DNA from: Halichondria panicea
Taxonomy: Eukaryota > Porifera > Demospongiae > Suberitida > Halichondriidae
Assembly: GCF_963675165.1 (NCBI RefSeq)
Contig: NC_087387.1
Span: forward strand, 2,903,501-2,967,500
DNA: 64,000 nucleotides
Direction of reading: 5' to 3'
A program made the translations under genes and the position numbers. Of this stretch, positions 1 through 11,100 are shown piece after piece. Below the pieces are notes generated by a model, which saw nothing but the letters and a program-made list of their open reading frames with translations, ran no database searches and was not told the DNA's origin. Every line of letters begins with the position of its first letter. Within the stretch, counting starts at the first letter, position 1.

Positions 1-880
1 TAGTTTCACAGACCTGCATGAGGAAGAAGGAGTATTACCAACCAAGCAGATCACCTCTAGAATCAATGGTTCTTACACACAAGTAGCACAGAACCTGACA
101 AACACCAGCCAACAAGCCAGCCATAAAGAATTGAATTTTAAATGTAACCTTTGGGGTGGTGCCTAAAAGATCAAAAGATTATCATGCAATCAATACACAC
201 ACTAAATTGAATAATAACATTCAGCCACATAATTATAATTGAATTGCTATAACAGACAGCACACTAAAAATTGGGTAGATACATGTAACACAGCACTAAC
301 TCACAAGCCAACAAACCTAAAGAAGTATACTGAGAACAGCCATACACAAAGTACAGTACATCTCATACAAGGGTGACAAAAAATAATTATGAATCATGCA
401 ACCTTAGACATAATTATGTAGGCTCCCACAAGCAAACTTACATGCAATGGCACTCATAGGCACATATAAAGCAATTGTGATCCTACAACAAACTGGGAGT
501 TCATAAAAGATTCAACTTTGGGCACAGAAGAATTACAATGCATATCACAGGCAAACACACAAGCCAACAAGCCAACTAATAACAAATTATGACCTAATCC
601 TAGCTGGGGAGCATAACACAACCAACAAGCCTATTATGTTGAGAATAAAATGTCCTTACACAAGTAAACAGTACACTCATAAGCCCAACAAGCCTTTGCT
701 TTCCCCTGAAAAGGTCAGAACATTATTATGCAATCAACCACCATACATGTACACAGTGAGCCTAATGAGTAGTGAGCCTAATTGAGTAGTAGCCTAATTG
801 AATTGTAACCTTGGAAGCAAGCAGAAACTTCACACAAGCCTAGGCATAAGAATTAACTTTTGGCAGCACTGGTAATATGT
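1..880. repeat. Degenerate AT-rich repeat array, no gene seen
   Basis: I see no credible exon on either strand. The stretch reuses variants of the phrase 'cacaagccaacaagcc' (about 80, 300, 555, 620, 690 and 830) and of 'gaattgtaacctt' (about 140 and 800). This suggests an old tandem array of roughly 100-150 bp units that has decayed. The unit boundaries cannot be defined by eye. Confidence 0.4.
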
Positions 881-939
881 AAATTGTTAGCACATATAAA
901 GTATCATGCCACAGGCATACACAGGGGGCACACACGGCA

Positions 940-947
940 CGGGCGGG

Positions 948-978
<31 letters not shown>

Positions 979-980
979 GG
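940..980. repeat. (AC)n microsatellite
   Basis: A run of alternating A and C, with a few G-containing units on either side. An open frame on the minus strand across it reads as low-complexity cysteine/valine and is not a gene. Confidence 0.9.
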
Positions 981-1149
981 CACGCACACACGTGGGCATC
1001 AATAGTGAATACACATGCAGCTATTAACAGAATACATTGTGGATGAGACCAACAGATAGCTAAGCATAACACCTTTACATTGCAACACTGCTGAACTGCT
1101 GAGCGTACATATATAGGCTTCTGTATTTTAAACTCGGGCTTCAACACAC

Positions 1150-2080
1150 TGCTGGAGCAAGTATACTTTACAAGCTACGTAGGTAAGCGTATAGTATAAT
1201 CATACGCACACAAAGCTTACCTCTAAAGTAATCTCTCGCTCTGTCCTTGGCTGGTTGACTCTTCGACTGTTCAGATAGAACTACAAGGTAGCTTGAAGAG
1301 AACTGTTACTGCTACTAAGGGGTTCATCTTTCTTTGCCACACTGAAACAAATAAATTAAATATCAAACACTGTACACTACACTCTAAAAACAGGCTCTAA
1401 ACTAACTCAGCTTCTACACAAGTATACTTTACACACTCATAAGCTATCTAGGCAAGTGCATAAGCATATTAAATCAGCTCAGAGGCTTCTGAAGGCTTAT
1501 ACTAGCTACATAATGCTTGCTATATACGCACACAAAGCTTACCTCTGAAGTGATCCCTTGCTCTGGCCCTTGGCTGGTTGACTGTTTCGTTGGAAATCAG
1601 GAGATCCTGACACAGTAACTACTGTAGACTACTTTGCTAAGAAGTTGAATAAAGAAAACTGTCACTGTTTCCAAGTTATGCATCTTTCTTTGCTAGAGGC
1701 AAATGCTGAAAAAGATAAAATAATTTGAATATCAAACGTTGTAGACTACAGTCTAAAAACAGGCTCTAAACTCAGGAAGCTACTCTTCCAGTATATTTCA
1801 CACACTCAGAGGCTATCTAGGTAGGTGGACAAGCATATTACATCAGCTCAAAAGGCTTCTAAAGGCTGAACTAGGAAAATGATGATCGCTATACACACAC
1901 AGAGCTTACTTGTGAAATGATCCTTCGCTGGGGCCTTGGCTGGTATACTCCTCCGTTCAAAACTTAGAGATCCTGGCAGAGTAGCTATTCTAGACTAGTT
2001 TGCAACAAAGTTGCCTGCAGAAAACTGCTACTGCTTCTTAGCTACGCATCTTTCTTTGCTAGGGGCTGATAATGAAAGTA
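1150..2080 (-). repeat. Three tandem exon-like units with conserved splice signals
   Basis: Three diverged copies of a unit of roughly 320-370 bp lie head to tail. On the minus strand each has a pyrimidine-AG acceptor, then a segment containing 'GCAAAGAAAGATG', then a segment containing 'CCAGCCAAGG', and ends in GTAAGC donor-like sites at 1215-1220, 1537-1542 and 1904-1909. None of the three units has a long open frame, so they look like duplicated non-coding exons. They lie downstream of the minus-strand gene at 2089-2936 and could be its 3' untranslated exons, or first exons of another transcript leaving the window to the left. Confidence 0.45.
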
Positions 2081-2088
2081 ATTTAAAA

Positions 2089-2936
2089 TTAATTAGATTT
2101 TGGTTCCGCGGTGGGCGGTACTACGTATGAAATCATAACCGCGGCTAATCGGATAATATTATACCTCTGCATGTGCTTCTTTATACGTAACAATATTATT
2201 TTGTCTATAGAAAATCTTCTCAAGCGCTTGTATACCTTTGATAACATTTCCAGCTTGAACTCATCAGGAAGGCACTGGATTGGGCTAAAATTTTGCTGCT
2301 TAAACTCGGGCTTTGTAGTCAGAGATTTTGTTGAGAGGGTCTGATCTTCAAGTGATGTACATGAAAAACGTATTGTACATCAATTATTACATTTTCCCTA
2401 TCACAAGGATCTATATGACCCCCCCCCCCATTATTCCTATGTGAAAACAGGGACTGTATCAACTGTTGTACACCTTAGCAATCACGCAGAAATGGGCAAG
2501 ACACATTATTATGATACCTTTGTCAGTTGGTTGAAGACTTGAATGAAGTCGACTGCTCTCGCCCCAGGAGACAGCCTCAACAGTCGACAAAATGCTGATT
2601 TATTCCATTCAAACTCCTTCCGATTCAGGAGCACAGTAGTCTTGCATTTAAATGTGACCTGTATGACCAATAAAAACCAGGATTATATCTGTGGTGCTTA
2701 TTACTAAAATTACAACATTGTTATACATTATAGCTTACCTCAATGGCTTGATCTAGGTATTCTTTAACCTTATCACAAGTCTTTCTAGTAGAAGGAGTAC
2801 CTATTGAATATACACTTTCCAAGACTGGGCGATTTGGGAGTTTGTAGCTCTTAATCCTTGCACCATTCTTGTACACAGTGATACCACTGACTCCACCCAC
2901 GAGAAACTCAAAGTGCCACCTCTTGGTTGCAGGCAT
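2089..2936 (-). CDS. Unknown three-exon protein, about 196 aa
   Basis: I do not recognise this protein. Exons: 2739-2936 (ATG to an AG|GTAAGC donor, phase 0), 2518-2658 (acceptor ACAG, donor AAG|GTATCA, phase 0) and 2089-2340 (acceptor ATCAG, ending TAA). The three frames join without a stop to give 591 nt. The N-terminus (MPATKRWHFEFLVGG) is compact with alternating hydrophobic residues. The last exon is rich in lysine and arginine and could bind nucleic acid, but that is a guess. No signal peptide or membrane segment is visible. The start codon lies 173 bp from the divergent ATG of the transposase-like gene, so the two probably share a promoter region. The last exon could instead splice at AG|GTATAA near 2160 into the repeated units at 1150-2080, but those frames close at once. 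Confidence 0.55.
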
Positions 2937-3108
2937 TCTTCACCTATGCTGTAAACTAGGGAGCTACAGTAGCTAAGCACGTACTACTAAGTGCAGCGCA
3001 GTGCAGTGCAGTTTTAAATGCAGCTGAATAGTGCTAGTCCATCGGCGCATGCGCAATAAAGTAGCCATGCGTGAACCCGCAGGTGTGATAGTTCAGTGCG
3101 CATGATTT
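2937..3108. promoter_or_regulatory. Presumed shared divergent promoter
   Basis: These 172 bp separate two divergent start codons. They include a GC-richer block with 'gtgcagcgcagtgcagtgcag' type repetition near 2990-3011 and the palindromic phrase 'gcgcatgcgc' near 3045. No TATA box is convincing. The regulatory role is inferred from position only. Confidence 0.4.
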
Positions 3109-6100
3109 GTGGCTTGCATGCATGCAATGATGAATGATTCATGTCCTCTCTATGATGGCAGTTATAGCCAAGACTCTCTCCTTATTGTGTCACCAGGGAC
3201 AAGCAGTAAGCAAGACTCACAAACTAGCATCAGGGGTGCATGCACTCCTGCTAGCATAGCTAACAACAAGCAAGACTCTCTCCTCATTGTGTCTCCAGAA
3301 CTCGAAACAAGCATAGTGCAAGACTCTCTCCTCATTGTGTCTCCAGAACTAGAACTCGAAACAAGCATAGCGCAGGACTCTCTCCTTATTGTGTCTCCAG
3401 AGCTCGAAACAAGCATAGCGCAAGACTCTCTCCTCATTGTGTCTCCAGAACTCGAAACAAGCATAGCGCAAGACTCCCTCCTTTTTGTGTCACCAGAACT
3501 CGAAACAAGCATAGCGCAAGACTCCCTTCTTATTGTGTCTCCAGAGACAAGCATGACTACCAACACGCAAAACTCTCTGCTCTTATCTCCTGTTGTAGAC
3601 AGCAGCCAAGAGTTGTTTGTGTCCTCCAGCTTCACTAACTGTGATGCTGACTCCGAACTACTCGAACTCATGGATTTTGATCCCCAATTTGAAGCTCCTT
3701 TGAATTCAACACCTGTCAAGAAGCGAAGGACAGAAGATCCTTTGGAATATGAGAGTGAATCTCCTGTAAGCTCTCATCGGTTTCAATGTTGTGGAAGGGT
3801 GTGTATTGCTGCATTTACTCAGCAGGAAGTACAGAAAGTTAGAGGTATCTTTAACAAAAAGAGAAGAGCTGACCAGAAACAGTTTCTGTTTGATACCTCA
3901 TTGATATTTATTCCCTCGTCAAGCAGACAATCATCGAGCTCAAGCAAGCTTACGATGATGCTCGAAGGAAAGCATGTATGCAAGAACGCCTTCTTGAATA
4001 TTCTTGGAATTTCAAACAAGAGATTCAAAACAGTAACCGAACAATTCTCAAATGGCATTCACAAAGCCACTAGAAAACCCCACGTGAGAGCCGAGGCCTC
4101 AAAAACGTCTGAAGCCAAGACTTGGATGAGGCAATACTTTAATCTCATTGGAGATCAGATGCCTAACATCGATCGTGTACACCTTCCTCATTTCCTCACT
4201 AAGTACGATGTGTACGTCAGGATGAAGAGGGAGCTCATGGCTGGAGGAATCCCAGAAGATGCTGTTGTGAAAGTTTCTACCTTTTATCGCTTTTGGAAAG
4301 AAGATTTTTCGAAGGTGCTCATTCCCAGTGTAAGTATTCTATTATACTATTATTATATAACCATAACCATATAATTATCCAATTTACAGCAAAGCGCTTT
4401 CAGCAAGTGTGATATTTGCACTAAGTTTGACCAGGAAAGAATGAAGAGTGGATGGAGGTGTGGATTTAAGGAGGAGTATGATCAACATCTACAGATTGTT
4501 CAGTAAGTGACTCTGCAAGCCTTTACCTTGTATTCGAGTACACATTACATTTCCACGCAATTAATTCTTTGCCTTTAGTCAGACAGCAAGTAAATGTACC
4601 TAAATTACTCGTCCCATGTGCATAATTATACATCCAAAACGTAATTATGCATGGGTGCATAGGACTCACAATTATATGCATACGAATTTTATTCCATCTT
4701 GCTATTATTATTATGGTGACAGGCAAGAAAGGCGGAAGTATTATGGTCATCGGGAAAAATCTAGAACAAATCCACAACACAGTGTTACCATCATCATTGA
4801 TGGCATGGATCAGCACAAGACCAATCTTCCTCGCCTCGCAAAGATCCCAAAGTCTGTGCAGGGATTGCTTCCTCTCAGAACACACGTCACTGGAGTGCTA
4901 GTACACACCCGGGCACCTCATGGAAAGTTAGCTCACGTCTACATTGACATGCTGCAATTCCCTCATGACTGCAACGTTACGATTCATGTGCTGCTCAAAT
5001 CCTTGATTGCTCTAGATCATCTCCCACCAGTTCTCAACATCCAACTGGACAATACAGCAAAAGAAAACAAAAACAAGTTCTTCCTGGGGTTTTGCGCATT
5101 GTTGGTAGAACGAAAGATATTCACTAAGGTATCATTATAGTAATTATTACATAGCAACTGCATAGCCTCGAGACCAGCCGTTCGTTATCTGAAAGAACGC
5201 CTGGTCAAGTTCCAATGTAGCACTCGTTCTATGGTCCAGGAATTTCTTGGACCGGTAATTGCCCGCACAAGGTGTATTACCCATGAATATCATTATGATG
5301 CTATAAAACGCTGACTCAGCTAGACAAGTTGTACATTAGAACTTGACCAGGCGTTCTTTCAGATAACGAACGGCTGGTCTCGAGGCTAGCAACTGCATGC
5401 ACTGCCCTGCCCTAATGACTATAATTATAATCATTCATGCACACATTGTCAATGCATGGTTGCCCATGCATGCATATGACACTGTATACATTGTGCTATA
5501 ATAGGTGCGGGTAAACTTCCTACCTGTTGGTCATACTCATGAGGACATTGACCAGCTTTTCTCAAGGATATCTAAGCAGCTCACTCTAAAAGGAGCTGAA
5601 TCTTTACCAGGTAATAATTATGCATTCATAATTATACATGTAGTATGTAGGTATTATGCATGGTGGTCAATTATAATTATAGCTATAATTATACTTCCTA
5701 TAAATTATAAATTTATTAAGGTTGGTTTTGAATTGATTGTGACATTACATAATTATTGTTGCATGTATAATTGTACAGATCTCCAAAAGCAGATTACACA
5801 GTCAAGCACACCTACCCCAACGGTTGAGGTACTCAATACTATTTCTGATGTGAGGTCGTGGCTGGAACCTTGTATTGACGGACTAAATGGTCACTCTCTT
5901 CCACATTGCTTCAAATTCTTTTTAGAAGATGGGAAAGCTGTGATGTATTTTCGGCATTGGAGCAGTGATGCTTGGTGCAATGCTGATGTAGCAGTGAAAC
6001 TACTTCTGGCAAGTCCGCATGTAATAACGTTTTTTTGTCAGTGATCATAATAAATACCGTACAAGCACATGCATACTACATTATGTATGGCAACACACTT

Positions 6101-7510
6101 TGTGTTAGGGTGTATGCAGTTGTTATAATAATTAATAGCAGTTTTTTACAGACGCTGAAGTTCGAACCATAAGTATATTCTACAGCTCTCTAGGCCCTGA
6201 TAATACACCCATTCGATTCTTGAATTCTTTAAAAAATTAATGTGCCTATTATGTTCATAAAAATTTGGATTTTGCACTATATAGCGTAACATTTTTGAGG
6301 GTTAAATTTTCGCTGATTCGTGCATTTTACTGTAACAAAAATGGACAATGTATTTATCGACCTACACCTCTTATGGCTATAAATTAAGCTCATGCATTCG
6401 TATAGATCAAATTACACTTTTTTAACTTTACATGCAAAATGTTTACTGTGCAGGAGATTCCATGTGGCATTCCAAATAGAGTTCACCTGTCTGACAACAA
6501 GATAGACCTGCCACGTCTACACATAGATATTCCAAAGTTTTATTCTTGGATCTCTGATGATGCTCGTATTTGGTGGGAGCAATTTGATATGGACGCTGTC
6601 TACTCTGATGATGAATTTGGAATTACCCCCTGGCCCTTGCTACATCTCCAAGAAGGTGAGCAAACTCTCATTTCAATCAGAATTATATACGTAACACCAT
6701 AATATACTTTACATTACGTATATCACTTATATTCTAATAATTATTACACAGTTCGTCAACTGGCCCAACTCCCAGCCTCAGGATCAGCAGATATGAGCTG
6801 TGATGCGCCTCAGAATACCCAGCTTCAAGCTCTATTTGCTGCAGAGAATGAAGAGTGCAATGTAAGCAATAATTATACGACAGTTCAGCACACCTATTGC
6901 ACTTTCCCTAAATTTATAATAACCTAAATTTAGGTCACTTTGCATAATTCTTCAACTTAGGTATATACGTAATGTATAAGTATATACACACAATTCCCTA
7001 AATTTAGGTCAATGTGTGCATGCACACACACAAATTATACCATCCCTAAATTTAGGTCACTGAGTAGGCTTCCTAAATTTAGGTTGCTTTGTTCACATGG
7101 TATCTACCTTCAAATTCAATGTCATACAGGTGTACACTGGGGCCTACCGAAAGCAATCACGGACAGACGTTAGGGAGGTGCAGGATTTAGCAGGTCTCAA
7201 GATTGATCAGTTGCTGGCAGTCAGAAGCTGTCCAAGCAGTAACATCGAGCCATGGATTGCTCAACTTCGATCGATCTCAGATTCAGAGGTAGGAGTTGTC
7301 TGGATGGAAGGGAAGTACAACAGCAAATGGAAAGTGGCAAGAAGACAGGATCCAGAAAACAAGAGGAAGCGAATTGAGTGGGAAGATTCAGTCACGAAAT
7401 CCTCAATACTCTTGTACGATTTCCAGTTGACGTCCACCGGTCATCTACGTAAAAAGACAATAGAACATTTAAAGAGTGTATACCAAGAGCTAAAGCAAAG
7501 TAACACCTAA
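3109..7510 (+). CDS. Transposase-derived RNase H-like protein with N-terminal 16-aa repeats (926 aa)
   Basis: Eight exons join in phase: 3109-4329, 4390-4502, 4723-5128, 5505-5610, 5779-6020, 6454-6655, 6752-6861 and 7130-7510 (2781 nt). Residues about 20-145 are eight diverged copies of QDSLLIVSPELETSIA, low-complexity and acidic. Exon 2 carries a CDIC pair that may bind zinc. Exons 3-4 hold the conserved core: IIIDGMDQHK (D471), QLDNTAKENKNK (D554) and LPVGHTHEDID (E593). These acidic residues are spaced as in a DDE-type RNase H-like catalytic triad. The region resembles the DUF7869-type domain of repeat-associated proteins in animals, plants and oomycetes (recognised from memory). The basic C-terminus (ENKRKR) may bind DNA. 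No flanking inverted repeats were found, so it is either a domesticated gene or an intact passenger of an element whose ends I cannot see. AATAAA at 7594 may be its poly(A) signal. Confidence 0.8.
3166..3546 (+). repeat. Tandem coding repeat, 48-54 bp unit
   Basis: About eight copies of a unit encoding QDSLLIVSPELETSIA lie in exon 1 of the transposase-like gene. Copies are nearly identical at the DNA level and differ mostly by 3- or 6-bp additions (ELE versus ELELE), so the frame is always preserved. A long minus-strand open frame here is the shadow of this repeat. Confidence 0.9.
5163..5388. mobile_element. Mutator-like MITE, 226 bp, 9-bp TSD
   Basis: Near-perfect terminal inverted repeats of about 55 bp start TAGCCTCGAGACCAGCCGTT. 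The direct repeat 'gcaactgca' flanks both ends (5154-5162 and 5389-5397). A 9-bp duplication with long inverted repeats fits a non-autonomous Mutator-like element. It sits inside intron 3 of the transposase-like gene. Confidence 0.9.
6890..7092. repeat. Palindromic CCTAAATTTAGG repeats in intron 7
   Basis: At least four copies of the self-complementary core CCTAAATTTAGG, most followed by 'tcac' or 'tcaa', lie within 200 bp between exons 7 and 8 of the transposase-like gene. They could be a local satellite or a cluster of binding sites. Confidence 0.7.
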
Positions 7511-8130
7511 TGTTGTGTATATTTCATTCTGTTTATCGTGATACAAAATATATCTCTGTTAGCTTCTCCAAATCTAGTATGCTAAACAGAGTCAATAAAA
7601 ACAAGTTAACACAACCATGGAATACAACAATAACATAACAATGCAGATAAGATTTACAAATAGACAAAAAATCAAACAATTTTTGTTTCACTTAACTAAT
7701 AATACAGTGAATTCTATTCTGATCCTGCAAAAGAGAAAGGGAACTTTTAACAGTGAATGTGTTATAGTCATAGAGCTAGTGAAGTCAAGGCAGAGATTGC
7801 TTCAGGATTAAATTTTGCTGTCGTGTTGGAAGGAAGAGTGTGGGCAGATATCATGTGGGCAGATATCATGTGATCTTTAATTGACATTTGACCCAATGCA
7901 TGCATCAGGTGATCTCTAAGTGATCTGTCTAAGTCCCCTAGGTAGGGGAGCAAATTCAAGTCTAATCCCCAACTAATCCCCACTTATCCCCGGTAGGGGG
8001 GAGGTGGGTATTAGTGCATAAGTATTATCTTTGGTGCATGCATATAAGTGTAGTCCTCTGGAGCCGCCCCCACATCACAGGCAAATTAATTAAGGTCAAA
8101 ATAGTCATGCCCACTTTTGAACAATATTCA
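7511..8130. other. Intergenic, no gene seen
   Basis: This stretch holds a possible poly(A) signal (7594-7599), a short tandem duplication of 'gtgggcagatatcatgt' near 7840-7872, and a phrase rich in 'aatcccc' near 7960-7990. I see no exon. The last part (from about 8130) is similar to the sequence just upstream of the second sulfatase start (about 19860), so the duplicated block begins near here. Confidence 0.6.
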
Positions 8131-8179
8131 TAGCTTCAGTCACTCCCACTGAAAGCAACAAACAAGAAAGACTTGAAGA

Positions 8180-11100
8180 ATGTGTGCTTTTGTGTGGATG
8201 TGCAGGCTCACCTGCTTGATCCTGTTAATGGACTATGCATCAAAGGCTGTGGCCAAGCCTAATATCATTCTGCTCTTTGCAGATGATGTAAGTTACCAAA
8301 TTTAGGGGGGGTACTCACTATTATTTTTTAACTTTTAACTTAACCTGTACTGTACGAATGGCAAACAATTTTTTTAGCGCAGTGGTTTGTACCAAATTTT
8401 AGTAGCTACCCTGTTAATTGAAGTGTACCATGATGTATGCATAGAACCTTATAACTGCAACCTGTGTCAAGAGAAGCCCTGAGAGGAGGGTATATTGTTA
8501 CTGTAATAGAGTGAAAATACTGACACTTGGACACCTACGATTATTGTACAGGCATGCAACACCCAGATATTGCAGAATTTCATCACACAACTCAAATGGG
8601 ATGTAGTGTAATGATGTCTTGTTGCTATTTGTATAATAAATGTCTCTACTCAACTCATCCTTGGTGCTAGATCTAGAGGTCAGAAGAATGCTTCTGGAAA
8701 AATCCAATTTGGGAGCCTAGGGCCTTAGGTTACTATTCCTACATAATCTATAGTGAGCCAATTCAGGAGTTGACAATTTCCCAGAGTGTGTTTTCTTTGC
8801 CCTTCATATACACCTGTAGCTCAAACATTCGAGCTGATTTGCATATAGAGCGATGCATCCCCTTTATTTGAGTTGTGAGAAAGAAAGTTTGTAGATCGCA
8901 GTATCCGAAATAGACTGTACAATAACCGTATGTGTCCAAGCACATGCAGAGTGATGACTGTTTAATTTACATAGCTTGGCTATGGTGATTTGACAATGTA
9001 TGGCCATCCAACCTCAACTAATCCCAACTTGGAGAAAATGGCTTCTGAAGGCCTACTCTTCACTCAGTTCTACTCGGCTAGTCCAGTGTGCAGTCCATCG
9101 CGAGCTGCTCTGCTCACAGGACGATACCAGACTCGCAGTGGAGTGTATCCTGGAGTGTTTAGCAGTAATAGCGTTGGAGGTGTGTAGCATGCAAACAGTC
9201 GTATTACCAGTGTGAAGTGTTATAACTACATGTAATCCCATGCTAAGGTATTATAATATTATTGCATAGCGTGTATATATGGCGAATCTATGAGGGTCGT
9301 TAATTTTTAAATCGCCAATTAGGTCAATTAGCTTCTACAAATACTCAAAACCAGACACTTCTTTAAAATTATACAAATCACTAATACAACCACATCTAGA
9401 ATATGCCTCTGCCGTTTGGAGTCCCTACCTGGCCAAGGACATTAAGTCACTAGAGGACATGCCCTAAAAGTGGGCCTAAAGAAATGGGATGCGAAACTAC
9501 AAGACACTGTTGACCATGTGCAACCTGAATACTCTAGCTGATCGCCGGAACATAATCAGATTATGCCTACATTTTAAGATAAACTTAGTGGACATATCGC
9601 ATCCCAATCTTCCGTTTAGCGTCATAGATCAGTTAAGACACTTGACAACTTTCGGTCCCGCCTGCGATGTCTAACACTTTCAAGTCTTCGTTCTTCCCGG
9701 AAACTCTATCAGCTTGAAATCAATTAAGTTTTGACACAGATGGTCTATCACTTGTGTGTTTTAAACTATTAATTGAGAAGGTTACCTAAATGTAGTACAT
9801 GCATGTATAGTACACATGTTTTGTTTTGTCTGTCCATAATCATAGAGTTAATTATACAGTACATATTACACTACACTATTCATGCAAGTGCGTGACTAGT
9901 GGCAAATATCAGGCAAAAAAACTGACATTTGCCACAATAGTCAGGTAATTTGCGTGAAATGAAATCACACATTATTTTTTACAGTGTAGAACGTACATGT
10001 AATACAATTGTAGGACTTCCTTTGAATGAGACTACGATAGCTGAGGGCCTAAAGGCTGAAGGCTACAGCACCAGTATCATCGGCAAGTGGCACCTGGGAG
10101 TGGGCAAGGACAATGAGTATCTCCCAACAAGGCAGGGCTTCGACTCGTATCTGGTACTTTTATCTGTATGGTATTGTATTGTTTTAATCCTGTTTTACAG
10201 GGAATACCATATTCTCATGGCATGTGCCCGTACTTGATATGCTTCTATCCCAATGCGCCTTGCTTTGATAAGGGCCGAACAGGTAAGTTGTATGCATTAG
10301 TACATGTACGGTATTATTGTGGCATTCACATGCTGATTTTATAGGAAAGGCTCCCTGCCCTCTGTTTCAAAATGAGAAAATAGTCCAGCAACCAGCAGAC
10401 TTTCTTCAACTGACAGAAAATTATGTCAAGGGAGCAGAGTCGTTCATCAAAACCAATGCCAGTATGTTAGCTTTACAATGCAACATCATGCAGCACACAG
10501 CTCTAGCTGGCCCTATTATGGCATTATATGTAATTATACAGACAAGAAGGCGCCATTCTTTCTATATATGGCCTTCCAGCACACCCATCATCCGCAGTTT
10601 GCCGGCAAGACTTTCACCAACTCCAGTGTCCGAGGCAAGTTTGGAGATTCTCTCAATGAAATGGACTGGGCTGTGGGACAAATATTCCAATTTATTGAAG
10701 ACGCTGGGGTAAAAGATAACACGTTTGTCTTCTTTACTTCTGATAACGGGTGAGCAGTTGTTAAGCTATTAAGAGAGGCTGTACCTCCGTCTATAATAAT
10801 CTGTCATGATAATAGATTAGTATGTTACATGTAGCTCCCAGAGTTTAGAGGTGTCTGCTATTCAGGGTTGCAAGTATACTAGTAAAAGCAGAAGATACAA
10901 GGCATATATCTGATAACAGAGGGGTCCGTTATCCTTTTACTCCCCAGTAATGTAAATAAATGTTACCATCCTTGCAGACCCATTCCTCTCCTCCCCCACT
11001 GCACACACCACCAGTATTATTGTAGACAGAAACCTTTTGCTGCTATAATTATAAGCACTATAGAGGTATAAATAGCACATCTTGATCGCCCTGACAAGGT

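Noticed and set aside
887-1147. 86-residue open frame on the minus strand, cysteine/valine-rich
   Set aside because: It runs through the AC microsatellite and has no feature outside the low-complexity part.
3162-3719. 185-residue minus-strand frame with a repeated SSGDTMRRESCAML motif
   Set aside because: It is the antisense shadow of the tandem coding repeat in exon 1 of the transposase-like gene, which has consistent splice phases on the plus strand.
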